Origin: JAADHI01 sp964451325
GTDB taxonomy: Bacteria; Nitrospirota; Nitrospiria; SBBL01; JAADHI01
DNA length: 64,000 bases
Reading direction: 5' to 3'
Assembly: GCA_964451325.1 (NCBI GenBank)
Contig: CAYVHO010000005.1
Coordinates: forward strand, 1 to 64,000
The translations under genes and the position numbers were made by a program. Below are positions 49,497-59,355 of this stretch, piece after piece (the stretch's first letter is position 1; each line of letters opens with the position of its first letter). The notes beneath the pieces were generated by a model. The model had not been told where the DNA came from and did no database searches. It worked only from the letters and a program-made list of their open reading frames with translations.

Positions 49497-50789
49497 TTAT
49501 TTCGTTTCCAAATAGTCACTGAACCAAAGGCTGCCAAGCGGTAAACCTTCTTCGACCATTGCGTTGACGATCGGATCGTCACTGGCCCGTCGAATCGTAG
49601 AAAAACCATCGGAACCTTTTTCTAAAATCCAGGTTTCATCTGGTGTGAGTGCATCGACAAAGTAGGGTTGGTGGGTTGTGATAAAAATTTGGGGGGCGTT
49701 TCCCTTTCCGGTTGCATGAATACGAAATTCACGCGCCAGCTCCTCAAGCAGTTTATGGTACAGGCCATTTTCGGGTTCTTCGATGCAGATAAAAGGGGGT
49801 GGTGTTGGATCTTCCAATAAGAGCAAATAGGCAAAAACTTTGAGTGTGCCATCAGACATTTGTTGTGCGTAAAAAGGATCATCAAAGCCTTTGTCATTAA
49901 AGCGGAGCAGCAACCGTTTATCTGGACTCGACTCAGTTTCAATCTTATCAATGCCAGGGATTTTTTTTGCAATGTGATCAAGGATGGATTGAAAGCGTTT
50001 TGGATGTTCGCGCTCCATGAATTGAACAACATTGCCAAGATTATCTCCGTGAATATTTAAATGCCTTTGCGCCCCGGCCAGTGGAAGGCTGCGCGCGGCA
50101 TCAGGCGTAAAATAACTTAAATACCACCCTTCAATGAATTGTCGAAAAGCTGAAATTCGGGGATGCTGTTTAAGGGCACCCAGGGTTGCAATGCCAAGTT
50201 TTCGGTTATCCTGTAATTCGATAATTTCGGTTTCTCGACTTTCTTCTGCTTGTTTTGATGCTTCTATTTCTTTAATTAACTCTAACAAGTCTGAGAGTGT
50301 TTCGTCTTCAGCAATAGGTCTTAACTGTTCTTTCCCCGTCCATGCGATTCCTTTCCCGTCTTGTAAGACAAGAAAAGAGAAAGGTCGTCCATGTGTTTGT
50401 CCTTTGCGTCGTTGCCGGAGGCGTTCCTGTTGCACATAGGGGCGACCGGTCTTATCTGAATCAATGGTCAGTTCATAAGTGATGGGCCGGGCGTTTCCAT
50501 CTTGTTTATAATAGATTTCAAACTCAATGGGTCGATGCTTTCCTTGAGAACGGATACGATCAAATCCTCCTCGCTCTCGGGTATCACAGGCTTCTTCGAC
50601 TCCTAATTTCAGACAGTCAGCGAGGAAACCAAAGGCGTCAAATAGGGAACTCTTTCCGACACCATTTTTTCCGATAACAGTCGTCATGGGTGTCAGGGGT
50701 TTAGCTTTTTGCAAGTTCCATAACTTCCCGAGTGTCACGTCTTGCAATGCTCGGTAGTTCTTCACCCTAAAGCCTTCTATTTTTGCCAC
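49497..50789 (-). CDS. AAA-family (OLD/SMC-like) ATPase of a putative defence pair
   Basis: A 430-residue ABC/SMC-type ATPase. It starts AKIEGFRVKNYRALQDVTLG, has Walker A VIGKNGVGKSSLFDAFG, a charged helical middle around residue 170-200 (LSDLLELIKEIEASKQAEES), the signature-like QQMSDGTLKVFAYLLLL, Walker B PFICIEEPENGL and FITTHQPYFVDAL. This is the AAA_21/AAA15 type used in several anti-phage systems as sensor and regulator of a nuclease partner. The partner here is the DUF4276 gene. Confidence 0.85.
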   Translation of the reverse strand: MAKIEGFRVKNYRALQDVTLGKLWNLQKAKPLTPMTTVIGKNGVGKSSLFDAFGFLADCLKLGVEEACDTRERGGFDRIRSQGKHRPIEFEIYYKQDGNARPITYELTIDSDKTGRPYVQQERLRQRRKGQTHGRPFSFLVLQDGKGIAWTGKEQLRPIAEDETLSDLLELIKEIEASKQAEESRETEIIELQDNRKLGIATLGALKQHPRISAFRQFIEGWYLSYFTPDAARSLPLAGAQRHLNIHGDNLGNVVQFMEREHPKRFQSILDHIAKKIPGIDKIETESSPDKRLLLRFNDKGFDDPFYAQQMSDGTLKVFAYLLLLEDPTPPPFICIEEPENGLYHKLLEELAREFRIHATGKGNAPQIFITTHQPYFVDALTPDETWILEKGSDGFSTIRRASDDPIVNAMVEEGLPLGSLWFSDYLETK

Positions 50790-50944
50790 AATGATTCCCT
50801 TCTATTGCCGTCCAGGTCTTATCCTTACGAGTTCTATCGCGTAGGTGATAATACAATATCTTGAATGGATCTACCAGATTACATTCTGGGATTCATTAAA
50901 CTTTAAAATCCAATTTTTATTTCCTCAAAATATGGCTGACTCTC

Positions 50945-51664
50945 TTATTTCTTCCCTTCGGCTTCCTTCTTTTTCAACTCCGCCGTCGAAGCGCGTAGAT
51001 AAACCGGATTTGCTAAGTCAGGTGGTGTGAGTTCTCCATTTAAAAATCGTTCAAAAGCCAGCTCTGCGACTTGTGCGGCGGAAGAAAATTGAAAGGCTTT
51101 GGGCGGAAAATAGGCTTGATCGTCCATTTTATTTTTAATTAAATCTCGGTATTTTTTGACCCCATCACCCGAAAAAAGCACAGGCCGCTTCATCTTGTTG
51201 CTCAGAAAAAGAATATCCTCAAGTGCCGCCTCTGGTGTAATAGCCCGGTCGTCTTGAAGCCTGTGCCGTTTTCCTTTTTTTGTATCAAACAATGCGGTGT
51301 AAACTTCGCTTTTGTGTGCGTCAACAAAGGGAGCGATTAAAGGATGTGCATAGGGGAAGCCTGCGGCCATGGCTTCCAGAGTCGGCACCAAAACCAAGGG
51401 CAGGTTTGCACCAAGGGCAAGTCCTTTTGCGGTGGCTAAACCCACACGCAGTCCCGTAAAAGAGCCGGGGCCGATGGAGACTGCGATGGCATCGAGATCG
51501 CGCAAGCTTGCCTTGCTTTGTTTTAAGAGATGGTCTATTGAAACCATGACGCGTTCTGCGTGTCGTGTTGGCAGGTTGAGGCCATATATTGCGATGAGAT
51601 GGTTTTCGTCCAGCAAAGCGATGCTGCCTTCGATTGCGGTGGTTTCAATTGCCAGGATTTTCAT
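50945..51664 (-). CDS. tsaB: tRNA threonylcarbamoyladenosine biosynthesis protein TsaB
   Basis: A 239-residue ASKHA-fold protein that scaffolds TsaD and TsaE in making t6A37 of tRNA. It starts MKILAIETTAIEGSIALLDE and has AVSIGPGSFTGLRVGLATAK and LVLVPTLEAMAAG. The C-terminal LTPPDLANPVYLRAS is typical of the full-length form. Its start overlaps the upstream lipoprotein stop by 4 bp. Confidence 0.93.
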   Translation of the reverse strand: MKILAIETTAIEGSIALLDENHLIAIYGLNLPTRHAERVMVSIDHLLKQSKASLRDLDAIAVSIGPGSFTGLRVGLATAKGLALGANLPLVLVPTLEAMAAGFPYAHPLIAPFVDAHKSEVYTALFDTKKGKRHRLQDDRAITPEAALEDILFLSNKMKRPVLFSGDGVKKYRDLIKNKMDDQAYFPPKAFQFSSAAQVAELAFERFLNGELTPPDLANPVYLRASTAELKKKEAEGKK

Positions 51665-52428
51665 TCTATGTGCTCTGCTTCGGGAAAGGAGACTTCTTTA
51701 AAGGTGAGTGTGATGGTTTTGTCATCTGTGATGCCTTTGACGGAAAAAGGAAAGTCCTGCCCTTCAACGGATCGATAATCGTCCAGTTCGATAATGCCAC
51801 GTCTTAAACCCGTGTGATCAAAAAGTTCGACGCGCCGGATACGAAAGGCGTTACGCTCAATGATGAGCTTGTCTAGTAAAATGGCACGACCCTCAAATAC
51901 TGAAAAGAGGTAAATAATAAAATCGTTGTCTCTTTTTTCAAGTACGGGGATTTTAGGAAAGGCGGTGTCGGGGATGCCACCGCGTTGCACCCATCTTAAG
52001 AGCTCTATGGAACCAAAGGGGATTTGTTTGCCTACGATTTCATGAAAAAATTCCAGATCGGCTTCTAATGCCTGTGGCTCGGCAGGGGTTTTGAGTGAAA
52101 AAGAAGTGGCATCAATATGAAGTCTGAAGAGATCGCCGCCAAAAAGATTAAGGCCGCGTAAGTGGATGTCCTCTTTTGATGATTGCCAGATGGATTGTAT
52201 TTTGTGATGACCGCGTGCGCCTAGCTTTGCATCGACCTGGACCAGTGCTTTGATGTTGCGGTTCATTTTTGAGCGTTGCTGATAGAGGGAAAGCAGTTCT
52301 TCAAGAGAGGCATCTTGTTTGGGGGTTGTGACTATGGTTTTGGTTTGTTTGCCTGCACAGGCAGAGAGGGTGAGAAGACACAAAAGCCCCAATGAAATGA
52401 CTCTTAACCGTAAACGATTTTGTTTCAT
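51661..52428 (-). CDS. LolB/DUF4292-like outer-membrane lipoprotein
   Basis: A 255-residue lipoprotein. The signal peptide (LRVISLGLLCLLTLSAC) has a textbook lipobox LSAC. The mature part reads RNIKALVQVDAKLGARGHHK, DIHLRGLNLFGGDLFRLHID and a long beta-rich body, like the LolB/LolA-type half-barrel used to carry lipoproteins to the outer membrane. The match is by fold pattern, with low sequence identity expected. It is co-translated with tsaB. Confidence 0.75.
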   Translation of the reverse strand: MKQNRLRLRVISLGLLCLLTLSACAGKQTKTIVTTPKQDASLEELLSLYQQRSKMNRNIKALVQVDAKLGARGHHKIQSIWQSSKEDIHLRGLNLFGGDLFRLHIDATSFSLKTPAEPQALEADLEFFHEIVGKQIPFGSIELLRWVQRGGIPDTAFPKIPVLEKRDNDFIIYLFSVFEGRAILLDKLIIERNAFRIRRVELFDHTGLRRGIIELDDYRSVEGQDFPFSVKGITDDKTITLTFKEVSFPEAEHIE

Positions 52429-52507
52429 GGAAAATGACTTAATACAAACAAGGACGTAATGGATGTGTGGAAAATCTTGGGCCAGACAAGATGTGCTCCA
52501 CTTTTTT

Positions 52508-52583
52508 TGGTGGAGCTGGGGGGGATTGAACCCCCTACCTCCTGATTGCGAACCAGGCGCTCTCCCAATTGAGCTACAGCCCC
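52508..52583 (-). tRNA. tRNA-Ala (anticodon CGC)
   Basis: A 76-base tRNA on the minus strand. The acceptor GGGGCTG pairs with CAGCTCC including the G3-U70 wobble that defines alanine tRNAs. The D-arm GCTCAATTGGGAGAGC, anticodon loop TTCGCAA (CGC) and T-arm GGGTTCAATCC are complete and CCA is encoded. Confidence 0.96.
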
Positions 52584-52633
52584 ATATCGATTCTTTTTTG
52601 GCATGAAGGAGGGAAAATATAAAACATTTTCAA

Positions 52634-53620
52634 TCACTTGTCAATTTTTGAAATACATTTTTCTGCGAGCAACACATCTTTTTCGCTGCCGATGATGAGT
52701 GGAACTCGGTGATGAATTTTCTCGGGCACGACATCAAGTAAGGGGGCTTTTCCGGTGCTGGCGCGCCCTCCGGCTTGTTCTGCAATAAAGGCGAGCGGTG
52801 CGGCCTCATAAAGCAGTCTTAGTTTTCCGTCCGGGTTTTTTGAATCTGCAGGATAGAGAAAAATCCCACCCTTTAAAAGATTGCGATGAAAATCGGCCAC
52901 GAGTGAACCCACATAACGTGCCGTCTTGTTTTCTTCTCTGGCTGCGTCTATGTAGGCCCCGACATTTTCTATCCAGTGTGTCCGGTAGGCCTCATTGATA
53001 CTGTATATTTTGCCTCGTTTTGGGGTTTGGATGTCTTCGTGGGAAAGCAGGAATTCCCCTATGCTGGGGTCGAGTGTAAATCCGTGTACGCCGTGACCCG
53101 TGGTGTAGACCAGCATGGTGCTTGATCCGTAGATGAGATAACCTGCTGCCACGAGTTTTCGTCCGGGTTGGAGAAAATCGGCCATCGTCGCTTTGTTGCC
53201 TTTACTTTCTCTCCGATAAATGGAAAAGATCGACCCGATGCTGATATTGACGTCAATGTTTGAAGATCCGTCGAGCGGATCCATCAAAAAGACGTAGTTC
53301 CCGATGGGGCAGTCCTTGGGGATGTGATAAATATCGTCCATTTCTTCGGAGGCGATGCCCGCCAAGTGTCCGGTATGACAGAGGGTTTTGATAAAGATGG
53401 CATTGGCGTAATCATCCAATTTCTGAACTTCTTCGCCGTGGATGTTTTTTTTGCCTTTATACCCTAAGATGTCGATGAGCCCGGCTTTATTGACCTCACG
53501 AGAGATGACTTTTCCGGCCGTGGCGATGCCCGAAAGCAGTGTGGTAAATTCCCCAGAAGCCCCCGGGTATTTACGTTGTTCGTCAATCAAAAATCGAGTA
53601 AGTGTGGTACCGAGTGCCAT
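52634..53620 (-). CDS. fbp: Fructose-1,6-bisphosphatase class 1
   Basis: A 328-residue FBPase I, the gluconeogenic step from fructose-1,6-bisphosphate to fructose-6-phosphate. It shows GASGEFTTLLSGIATAGKVI, GIASEEMDDI, the metal-binding FLMDPLDGSSNIDVNISIG and GKLRLLYEAAPLAFIAEQAG. The allosteric N-terminal segment of eukaryotic enzymes is short here. It is followed by tRNA-Ala downstream. Confidence 0.96.
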   Translation of the reverse strand: MALGTTLTRFLIDEQRKYPGASGEFTTLLSGIATAGKVISREVNKAGLIDILGYKGKKNIHGEEVQKLDDYANAIFIKTLCHTGHLAGIASEEMDDIYHIPKDCPIGNYVFLMDPLDGSSNIDVNISIGSIFSIYRRESKGNKATMADFLQPGRKLVAAGYLIYGSSTMLVYTTGHGVHGFTLDPSIGEFLLSHEDIQTPKRGKIYSINEAYRTHWIENVGAYIDAAREENKTARYVGSLVADFHRNLLKGGIFLYPADSKNPDGKLRLLYEAAPLAFIAEQAGGRASTGKAPLLDVVPEKIHHRVPLIIGSEKDVLLAEKCISKIDK

Positions 53621-53697
53621 GTGTGAGATGCTTTCTTTTCCTGGAGGTTAATGTGGTTTTCTTTATACCCTAAATCGCTTTAAAGTTGCAGTAATTT

Positions 53698-54630
53698 TTA
53701 TTGCGGATGAATTTCTCGCGCTCCTTCAAGGTCCATTCTGGTGACCCGGACTTTGGAATCAACGCCATGTGTTGCAAAAGCGGCTTTCATCGCCTGAGCA
53801 ATTTTTTCACCCTGATTTTTGTCATCTGAAACGGCAAAAACACTTGAACCTGCGCCTGAGATGGAAGCCCCCAGCGCCCCCGTGCTGAGTGCGGCGTTTT
53901 TAACATCATCAAAACCCTTAATCAGGGGTGCGCGAGCGGGCTCAATAATATGGTCTTGGATCGATTCCCCAAAACGTTTCAGGTCTTTTTGCGCCACGGC
54001 CCATGCAATCATGCTGGTCTGCGACATATTGGCGATAAAGTCGGCCATGGGGACAGATTCTGGCAAGACATTGCGTGAATCTTTTGTGAGGACACGAAAG
54101 TCAGGCGTGGCGATGACAATGATGGCATTTTCGATTGCGCCGAGTCGCACGACTTCTTTGCTGAAAGGGTTGTTCCAGGTGACCCCGCCCATAAGAGAAG
54201 GACCGATATTGTCCAGAAAAAAACCGCCGCTGACTTTTTCTTCTGCGATGGCCGCAAGGGGAATCAGTTCTTCTTTAGAGAGGGCTGCATCAAAGAGTTG
54301 GTTTGCCGCATAAGCGCCCGCCACGGCACTGGCGGCGCTGCTGCCTAAGCCCGTTCCAGGGATTTCTTTGTGCAGGCTTAGGGTCATCCCGTCTTTCACT
54401 TTGAGGTGGTCGAGCACGGCCTGTGCTGCGATGCCTGCGGTATTTTCTCTTGCGTCTGTGGGCAATTGGCCTTTGTCTCCGGTAATTTTTTTGATGATAA
54501 TTCCGGGCTTCTCCTGTGTTTCTGCATGGAGGGTATCGCCCATGCCGGATAAGGCCATTCCGAGCACGTCAAAACCGGGGCCAAGGTTGCCGACCGAAGC
54601 GGGAGCGAAGACGGTGACTGATTTTTTCAT
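53698..54630 (-). CDS. thrB: Homoserine kinase
   Basis: A 310-residue GHMP kinase that phosphorylates homoserine on the way to threonine. It begins VTVFAPASVGNLGPGFDVLG, has the ATP loop GTGLGSSAASAVAGAYAAN and GALGASISGAGSSVFAVS near the end. Length is normal. No thrA or thrC lies nearby. Confidence 0.95.
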   Translation of the reverse strand: MKKSVTVFAPASVGNLGPGFDVLGMALSGMGDTLHAETQEKPGIIIKKITGDKGQLPTDARENTAGIAAQAVLDHLKVKDGMTLSLHKEIPGTGLGSSAASAVAGAYAANQLFDAALSKEELIPLAAIAEEKVSGGFFLDNIGPSLMGGVTWNNPFSKEVVRLGAIENAIIVIATPDFRVLTKDSRNVLPESVPMADFIANMSQTSMIAWAVAQKDLKRFGESIQDHIIEPARAPLIKGFDDVKNAALSTGALGASISGAGSSVFAVSDDKNQGEKIAQAMKAAFATHGVDSKVRVTRMDLEGAREIHPQ

Positions 54631-54649
54631 GAATCTCCTGATCTTTATT

Positions 54650-55678
54650 TCATGCTGTGTGGAGATGATATTGGTTGATCATGTTGATCATCTGTCTGTA
54701 GCGCCCGTAACTTTTTTGATTAAAGTGAAAGAGAATACGATGAAGCCCGTTTTGATGCTCTGAGCAGGACTCTTCGGGTAAAATGTCAGTGGTTTCTATT
54801 TTTCCGTGAACGATGATATCGGAGAAGTGATCATTTAATTTTTCAAGCAAGGTTTTGTCAATGGGGTGGTGCAAACGGATCACGGTACGTTGATCCAAAA
54901 AACAGCTCGAATTGTAATTGTGATAAAAGTTTGTGATTTCGTCAACCGCATGATCAATTTGGTCTGTTACTTTGAAAAGGGAGAGATCTTCTGGTGAGAT
55001 CAGTCCTTCTCCCAAGAGTTCTTCCTGCACGTAGTCAAGCCACGAGCGCCAGTAAGTCCCGCCAGGCACGTCGATGAATACAATCGGCATGGGTTCAGTT
55101 TTTCCCGTTTGCAACAAGGTTAAGGCTTCAAAGCCTTCATCGTGCGTGCCGAAGCCACCGGGGAAGAGGGCAATGGCATCTGCTTCTTTTACAAAAAAAA
55201 GTTTGCGTGTGAAAAAATATTTAAAGGTCATCAATTTTGGATCATTTTCAATAAATGCATTGGCACTTTGTTCAAAGGGCAGCAGGATGTTGATGCCAAA
55301 GCTATTTTGGCGTCCCGCACCTTCTTGTGCGGCTTGCATGATGCCTGCACCTGCACCCGTAATGACCATGAAACCTTTTGTGACCATTTGGCGTGCAAAC
55401 TTAGTCGAATATTTGTAAGTGTTCTGATCTGGATGTGTGCGTGCTGAACCAAAGATGCTGATCTTTCGGATGTCTCGGTAGGGGGTGAAGAACTTAATGC
55501 CGTAGCGCATTTCTTTGAGCGCGGTGTTAATGATTTGAATATCATTCTCAGTAACATGGTTTTCTGAAAGACGGAGGGCGGTGATTATAAGTTCACGTAC
55601 AACATCAGGGTGTTGGCTTTCGGGAGAGATCTCTTTGATGAGTGTTGCGATCTTTTTATTGAGCGATTTTTGATCCAT
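54650..55678 (-). CDS. LOG-family / PpnN-like nucleotide 5'-monophosphate nucleosidase
   Basis: A 342-residue protein. The Rossmann core has ISIFGSARTHPDQNTYKYST, VITGAGAGIMQAAQEGAG and the active-site motif FPGGFGTHDEGFEALTLLQT. The N-terminal helical part and the C-terminal 100 residues exceed the short LOG proteins and resemble PpnN-like forms. The reaction is probably hydrolysis of purine monophosphates to base and ribose-5-phosphate. ATG 55678 is chosen over a TTG three codons earlier. Confidence 0.85.
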   Translation of the reverse strand: MDQKSLNKKIATLIKEISPESQHPDVVRELIITALRLSENHVTENDIQIINTALKEMRYGIKFFTPYRDIRKISIFGSARTHPDQNTYKYSTKFARQMVTKGFMVITGAGAGIMQAAQEGAGRQNSFGINILLPFEQSANAFIENDPKLMTFKYFFTRKLFFVKEADAIALFPGGFGTHDEGFEALTLLQTGKTEPMPIVFIDVPGGTYWRSWLDYVQEELLGEGLISPEDLSLFKVTDQIDHAVDEITNFYHNYNSSCFLDQRTVIRLHHPIDKTLLEKLNDHFSDIIVHGKIETTDILPEESCSEHQNGLHRILFHFNQKSYGRYRQMINMINQYHLHTA

Positions 55679-55733
55679 CGTATCCAAAAGTAAGAAAAAA
55701 ATATTGCTCAGGAGCGGATCCGCGAGACTGCTG

Positions 55734-58358
55734 TTATCTGTCGGCGGTCGTGTTTTGTGGCGTGTCTAGCTTCAGGCCACCAAAGACAAATTTGGGCCGA
55801 AAAACCAGTACCAAGGACGGTAAGATTGCCAAGGCCCCGAGGCAACTGGTGAGCATGGCGAGGGGAACGAGGATCCCTTCCATGTGCAGGTAGTAGCCTG
55901 TGAAGGCCAACATGCCGTAGCCGGATGAGACGGCGATTGCAACAAAAATGATGGCTTTTCCTGATGTGAGTAAAGTGACCCGTACCGCTTCGGCGACATC
56001 TCGACGTTTTCGAATTTCTTCACGCAGACGGAAGATGAGATAGATTTCATAGTCGGCGCCTATGCCGACCGCCATGGCTGAAATCGCCGCGGTGCCGATT
56101 CCCAAGTGAATGCCTGTGAAACCCATCACCCCAAAATTAATCAGCACAGAGAGAGCGAGCGGGATGATGACAAAAAGTCCGCCGAGTAAAGAACGTCTAA
56201 AAAAGGCCGTCATTAAAAAGGTGATGGCGGCAATTTGCAGCATGTTTTGCGCTTTACCACGCACCATTTCTTTATTCAAGGCAACGACAACCGGTGTGCT
56301 GCCTGCGACACCAATCTCGACACCCAGTTGGTCAAAGTCGGTGGTCTTGGCTTCGTCTACAATGGCAATCAGGGTTTCGGCCAATTGGGTGTCATCCGTT
56401 CGCAAGAAGACCCAGATGATGGCTTCGTCTTGTTGGGGGCGCATCAAACGTGCAAAGTCGGCGGGGTTGCCTGAAATGGAATAAAGAAACAAAAATTGAC
56501 TGATTTCTTCACGGGATTCGGGGACCTTCAGAAAAGCCGGATCACCGCCTTTAATGGTTTGGTTCATTTGTTTGACATAATCCACATAGGATTCGGTTTT
56601 ACCGACTTCCTGTACCTCTTCCAGACGACGTTGGAGTCGGTTAATGGCTGAGGCAACAGCGGGTTCTTTAAGTGCTCCTTTTTCTGTTTCTTCAAGCAAG
56701 ACATAGAAAGTGGAGGTTCCGCCAAATTTTTCATTGAGGGCTTTATCATCTTTTCGGAGTTGCGTCGACTCAAAAAACTGAGAGCGGTTGCTATTACTCA
56801 CTTTCATCAGGGAGGCACCAAAAATGGAGACAATGAAAAAGATGACGCCGCCCACCAGAATTTTTTTGCGTCCACTCGGGTCATTGATGGATGCGGCCAA
56901 GCGGCTTAAAAACCGGTCAATCATGTCTGGTTTTAAGACTTTTTTTACTTTCTTTTTAGGCGGTTTAAGCACGGTACGCAGCGCCGGGATAAAAGTGAGT
57001 TCTAAAAAGAGTGCACTGAGCACACCAAAGGCGATGAAGAGGCCAAAGGCTTGAAAGGTTTTGAGTTGAAAGGTAATCAGCGAGGCAAAACTGGCTGAAG
57101 CGATGAGGCCTGCGGTGATCATCGCGAGTCCGACTTTTGTCGTGGATTCGATGACGGCGGCTTTGTTATCCCCTAAACGGTCGTACTCTTCATAATATCG
57201 TTTTAAAATCTGGACGGAATGTCCTGCCGCGATGGCGAGTATGAGTATTGGCGTCATCGCATTCCAGGGGTCTAAATGCGTCCCGGTGACCCCCATGATG
57301 CCCATGGCCCAGGCAACAGATAATAGGGAGGTCACGAGGGGGATGATGAGGCCTTGCCAGGTGCGAAAAGCGACGTAGTGCAGGATGCCGATGATGAGTA
57401 CGGCGAGTGGAAAAAGTACGACCAGCATTTGAAAGGCATCTGCTTCAAAATAGGTTAATACAACAGGCATACCACCTACGTAGAAGTGGTGTTTGTCATC
57501 ACGCTGTTTGTCAATGATGTCTTGAATTTGGCAGTGAATATAGGAGTCACGTAAGGATGTGCCGGGTTGACTGATTTGCCAGGCCTCACAATTGGAGCTC
57601 GTTTTCTGCCATTTCCGCCAGTCTTCTTCCCCTTCTTGGGGTTCTGATGTTTCAGCGGCTGTTTCTTTGTTATCCTGCCATTTTTCCCAATCGGCAGCGC
57701 CCTCAGATGTCGCGGTGTTCATCTTTTCGGTGGTTTGATCCGGGGATGTCTCCTGTGGCCACTCACCCTCTTGTGATGTTTCGGAAAAATCTTCAAAAGC
57801 GCCTTCGGGCAGATCTGAATCGTCGAAAGTATCTGAGGGAACATTCTGGGCAAAATCGAGCACGATGGCAGCGGCCGAGCCATCACGTGAAACCAGGCCG
57901 TCCAAGAAGAGCTCATTTGAGAAAACACGTTTTCGTAATGCAGCCAAACCCTCCGCATCAGTGGGGACTTCCGGCATGAGTTGTGTGATGTCGATTTCCC
58001 CTTCGGTACCGACGATGTACTTAATTTTTCGATCTGCGATGCTGATAACATTTTCTTCTTTGATGCCCGAGATGTGTTTGACCTCATCGGTGATGGCCTT
58101 GATTTTTGTGAGCGTCTCGGTATTGAAAATGTCGCCGTCTTTATTGTGAACACCAATGACGACCACCCGGCTTCCGCCAAAGGTTTCTTCAATATGGTTA
58201 TTGCGTTGAACGATGGGGTCATCCTGCGGCAGAATGGCTTTGGGATCGAATTTTAGTTCGATATTAAAAATCTGTGTCAGAAAAAATAAAGTAATGAGAA
58301 GAATGGAAAATATGACCAGATAGGGGAAGCGGACGATTTTTTCAACGAATGTTTTCAT
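55734..58358 (-). CDS. RND/MMPL-family exporter with a disordered W-x-K-W insert
   Basis: An 874-residue membrane protein with two repeated units, each one helix, a periplasmic loop and five helices. Conserved segments are MGITGVTGTHLDPWNAMTPI-like in unit 1 (actual MGVTGTHLDPWNAMTPILIL) and GFTGIHLGIGTAAISAMAVG in unit 2. It resembles hydrophobe/lipid exporters of the HpnN/MmpL kind, not multidrug AcrB. Residues about 175-262 of the first periplasmic loop are an acidic, low-complexity insert with ADWEKWQ (223-228) and EDWRKWQ (246-251). The same motif type occurs in the ABC ATPase at 61041. Confidence 0.87.
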   Translation of the reverse strand: MKTFVEKIVRFPYLVIFSILLITLFFLTQIFNIELKFDPKAILPQDDPIVQRNNHIEETFGGSRVVVIGVHNKDGDIFNTETLTKIKAITDEVKHISGIKEENVISIADRKIKYIVGTEGEIDITQLMPEVPTDAEGLAALRKRVFSNELFLDGLVSRDGSAAAIVLDFAQNVPSDTFDDSDLPEGAFEDFSETSQEGEWPQETSPDQTTEKMNTATSEGAADWEKWQDNKETAAETSEPQEGEEDWRKWQKTSSNCEAWQISQPGTSLRDSYIHCQIQDIIDKQRDDKHHFYVGGMPVVLTYFEADAFQMLVVLFPLAVLIIGILHYVAFRTWQGLIIPLVTSLLSVAWAMGIMGVTGTHLDPWNAMTPILILAIAAGHSVQILKRYYEEYDRLGDNKAAVIESTTKVGLAMITAGLIASASFASLITFQLKTFQAFGLFIAFGVLSALFLELTFIPALRTVLKPPKKKVKKVLKPDMIDRFLSRLAASINDPSGRKKILVGGVIFFIVSIFGASLMKVSNSNRSQFFESTQLRKDDKALNEKFGGTSTFYVLLEETEKGALKEPAVASAINRLQRRLEEVQEVGKTESYVDYVKQMNQTIKGGDPAFLKVPESREEISQFLFLYSISGNPADFARLMRPQQDEAIIWVFLRTDDTQLAETLIAIVDEAKTTDFDQLGVEIGVAGSTPVVVALNKEMVRGKAQNMLQIAAITFLMTAFFRRSLLGGLFVIIPLALSVLINFGVMGFTGIHLGIGTAAISAMAVGIGADYEIYLIFRLREEIRKRRDVAEAVRVTLLTSGKAIIFVAIAVSSGYGMLAFTGYYLHMEGILVPLAMLTSCLGALAILPSLVLVFRPKFVFGGLKLDTPQNTTADR

Positions 58359-58484
58359 AAAGTATGATGACCAGTTTACCGAGTTTATTTAAAAAATCAA
58401 GACCACAAGATACAAGTATAGCATGATTTTATCTGTAATTTTATGCTTGAATTGTTCTTATATTCGAAACGAGGATGGAAGGAC

Positions 58485-58514
58485 AGGGCCCTCTGATTTA
58501 ATCAGAGGGCCCTT
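58485..58514. terminator. Strong stem-loop downstream of mscS
   Basis: AGGGCCCTCTGAT pairs with ATCAGAGGGCCCT with a minimal loop. It begins directly after the mscS stop on the minus strand. The T-rich side (TTGTTTTT) lies toward the plus orientation, so on the mscS strand the U run is missing and efficiency is uncertain. Confidence 0.65.
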
Positions 58515-58518
58515 GTTT

Positions 58519-59355
58519 TTAAACTGAGGTGAGTTTTTGTGTTTGCTCTGAAAAAAGGTGTAGGTCCTGCTGCGGATAGGGGATGCTGATACCTTCTTCA
58601 TCAAAAGTCATTTTTATTTTTTCAGTTAGATCACTTCGCACAGCCCAATAGTCTTCCGTCTTGACCCAGGGGCGGACATTGAAATTGACGCTGCTGTCGG
58701 CAAGTTCTGCGAGTGCAATTGTGGGGGCAGGGTCTTTTAAAATACGTGGATCTGCTTCGATGAGGCGCATCATGATAGTTTTGGCTTTGCCGATGTTATC
58801 GTTGTAGCCGATGCCGATGACCATATCGATGCGTCTTGTTGCATTGGCGGTGATGTTGGTAATGATGTTCGCGGTAATGGCGCTATTGGGAACGATGACC
58901 TGTTGATTATCCGGCGTCGTCAGGGTTGTACTAAAAATGGCGAGGCTTGTGACCTTGCCCGTTGTCCCGGCTGCGGTGACCACATCGCCTTCATGAAAGG
59001 GTCTAAACAGAACGAGCATGACGCCTGAGGCAAAATTTGAAAGCGAATCCTTCAATGCCAGGCCGATGGCCAGAGCTGCCGCGCCTACGATGGTTAGAAA
59101 AGACGTCGTGTTGACCCCCAGTTGCCCCACTGCTGCAATAACGACCATAAGCAATAGGGTGTAGTAGGACATATTTTTTAGGAAGTTGAGCAAGGTGGGG
59201 TCGACCTGTTTTTTTTCAAGTACTTTCCCTAAGATGTTTGAAATTTTTAGCGAGATCCACTTTCCCACGATGTAAACCGCGAGGGCCGCTGCTATCTTAA
59301 TGGAATAAGTGCTGATCACTAAAGTGATGGTCTCGATTATTTTTTCGACATTCAT
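58519..59355 (-). CDS. mscS: Small-conductance mechanosensitive channel (MscS)
   Basis: A 278-residue channel that opens under hypo-osmotic shock. Three N-terminal helices (ALAVYIVGKWISLKISNILG; YTLLLMVVIAAVGQLG) lead to the pore helix region LTIVGAAALAIGLALKDSLS, then GVMLVLFRPFHEGDVV and VIVPNSAITANIITN. The C-terminal cytosolic cage ends ISIPYPQQDLHL. Length equals the E. coli type. Confidence 0.95.
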   Translation of the reverse strand: MNVEKIIETITLVISTYSIKIAAALAVYIVGKWISLKISNILGKVLEKKQVDPTLLNFLKNMSYYTLLLMVVIAAVGQLGVNTTSFLTIVGAAALAIGLALKDSLSNFASGVMLVLFRPFHEGDVVTAAGTTGKVTSLAIFSTTLTTPDNQQVIVPNSAITANIITNITANATRRIDMVIGIGYNDNIGKAKTIMMRLIEADPRILKDPAPTIALAELADSSVNFNVRPWVKTEDYWAVRSDLTEKIKMTFDEEGISIPYPQQDLHLFSEQTQKLTSV

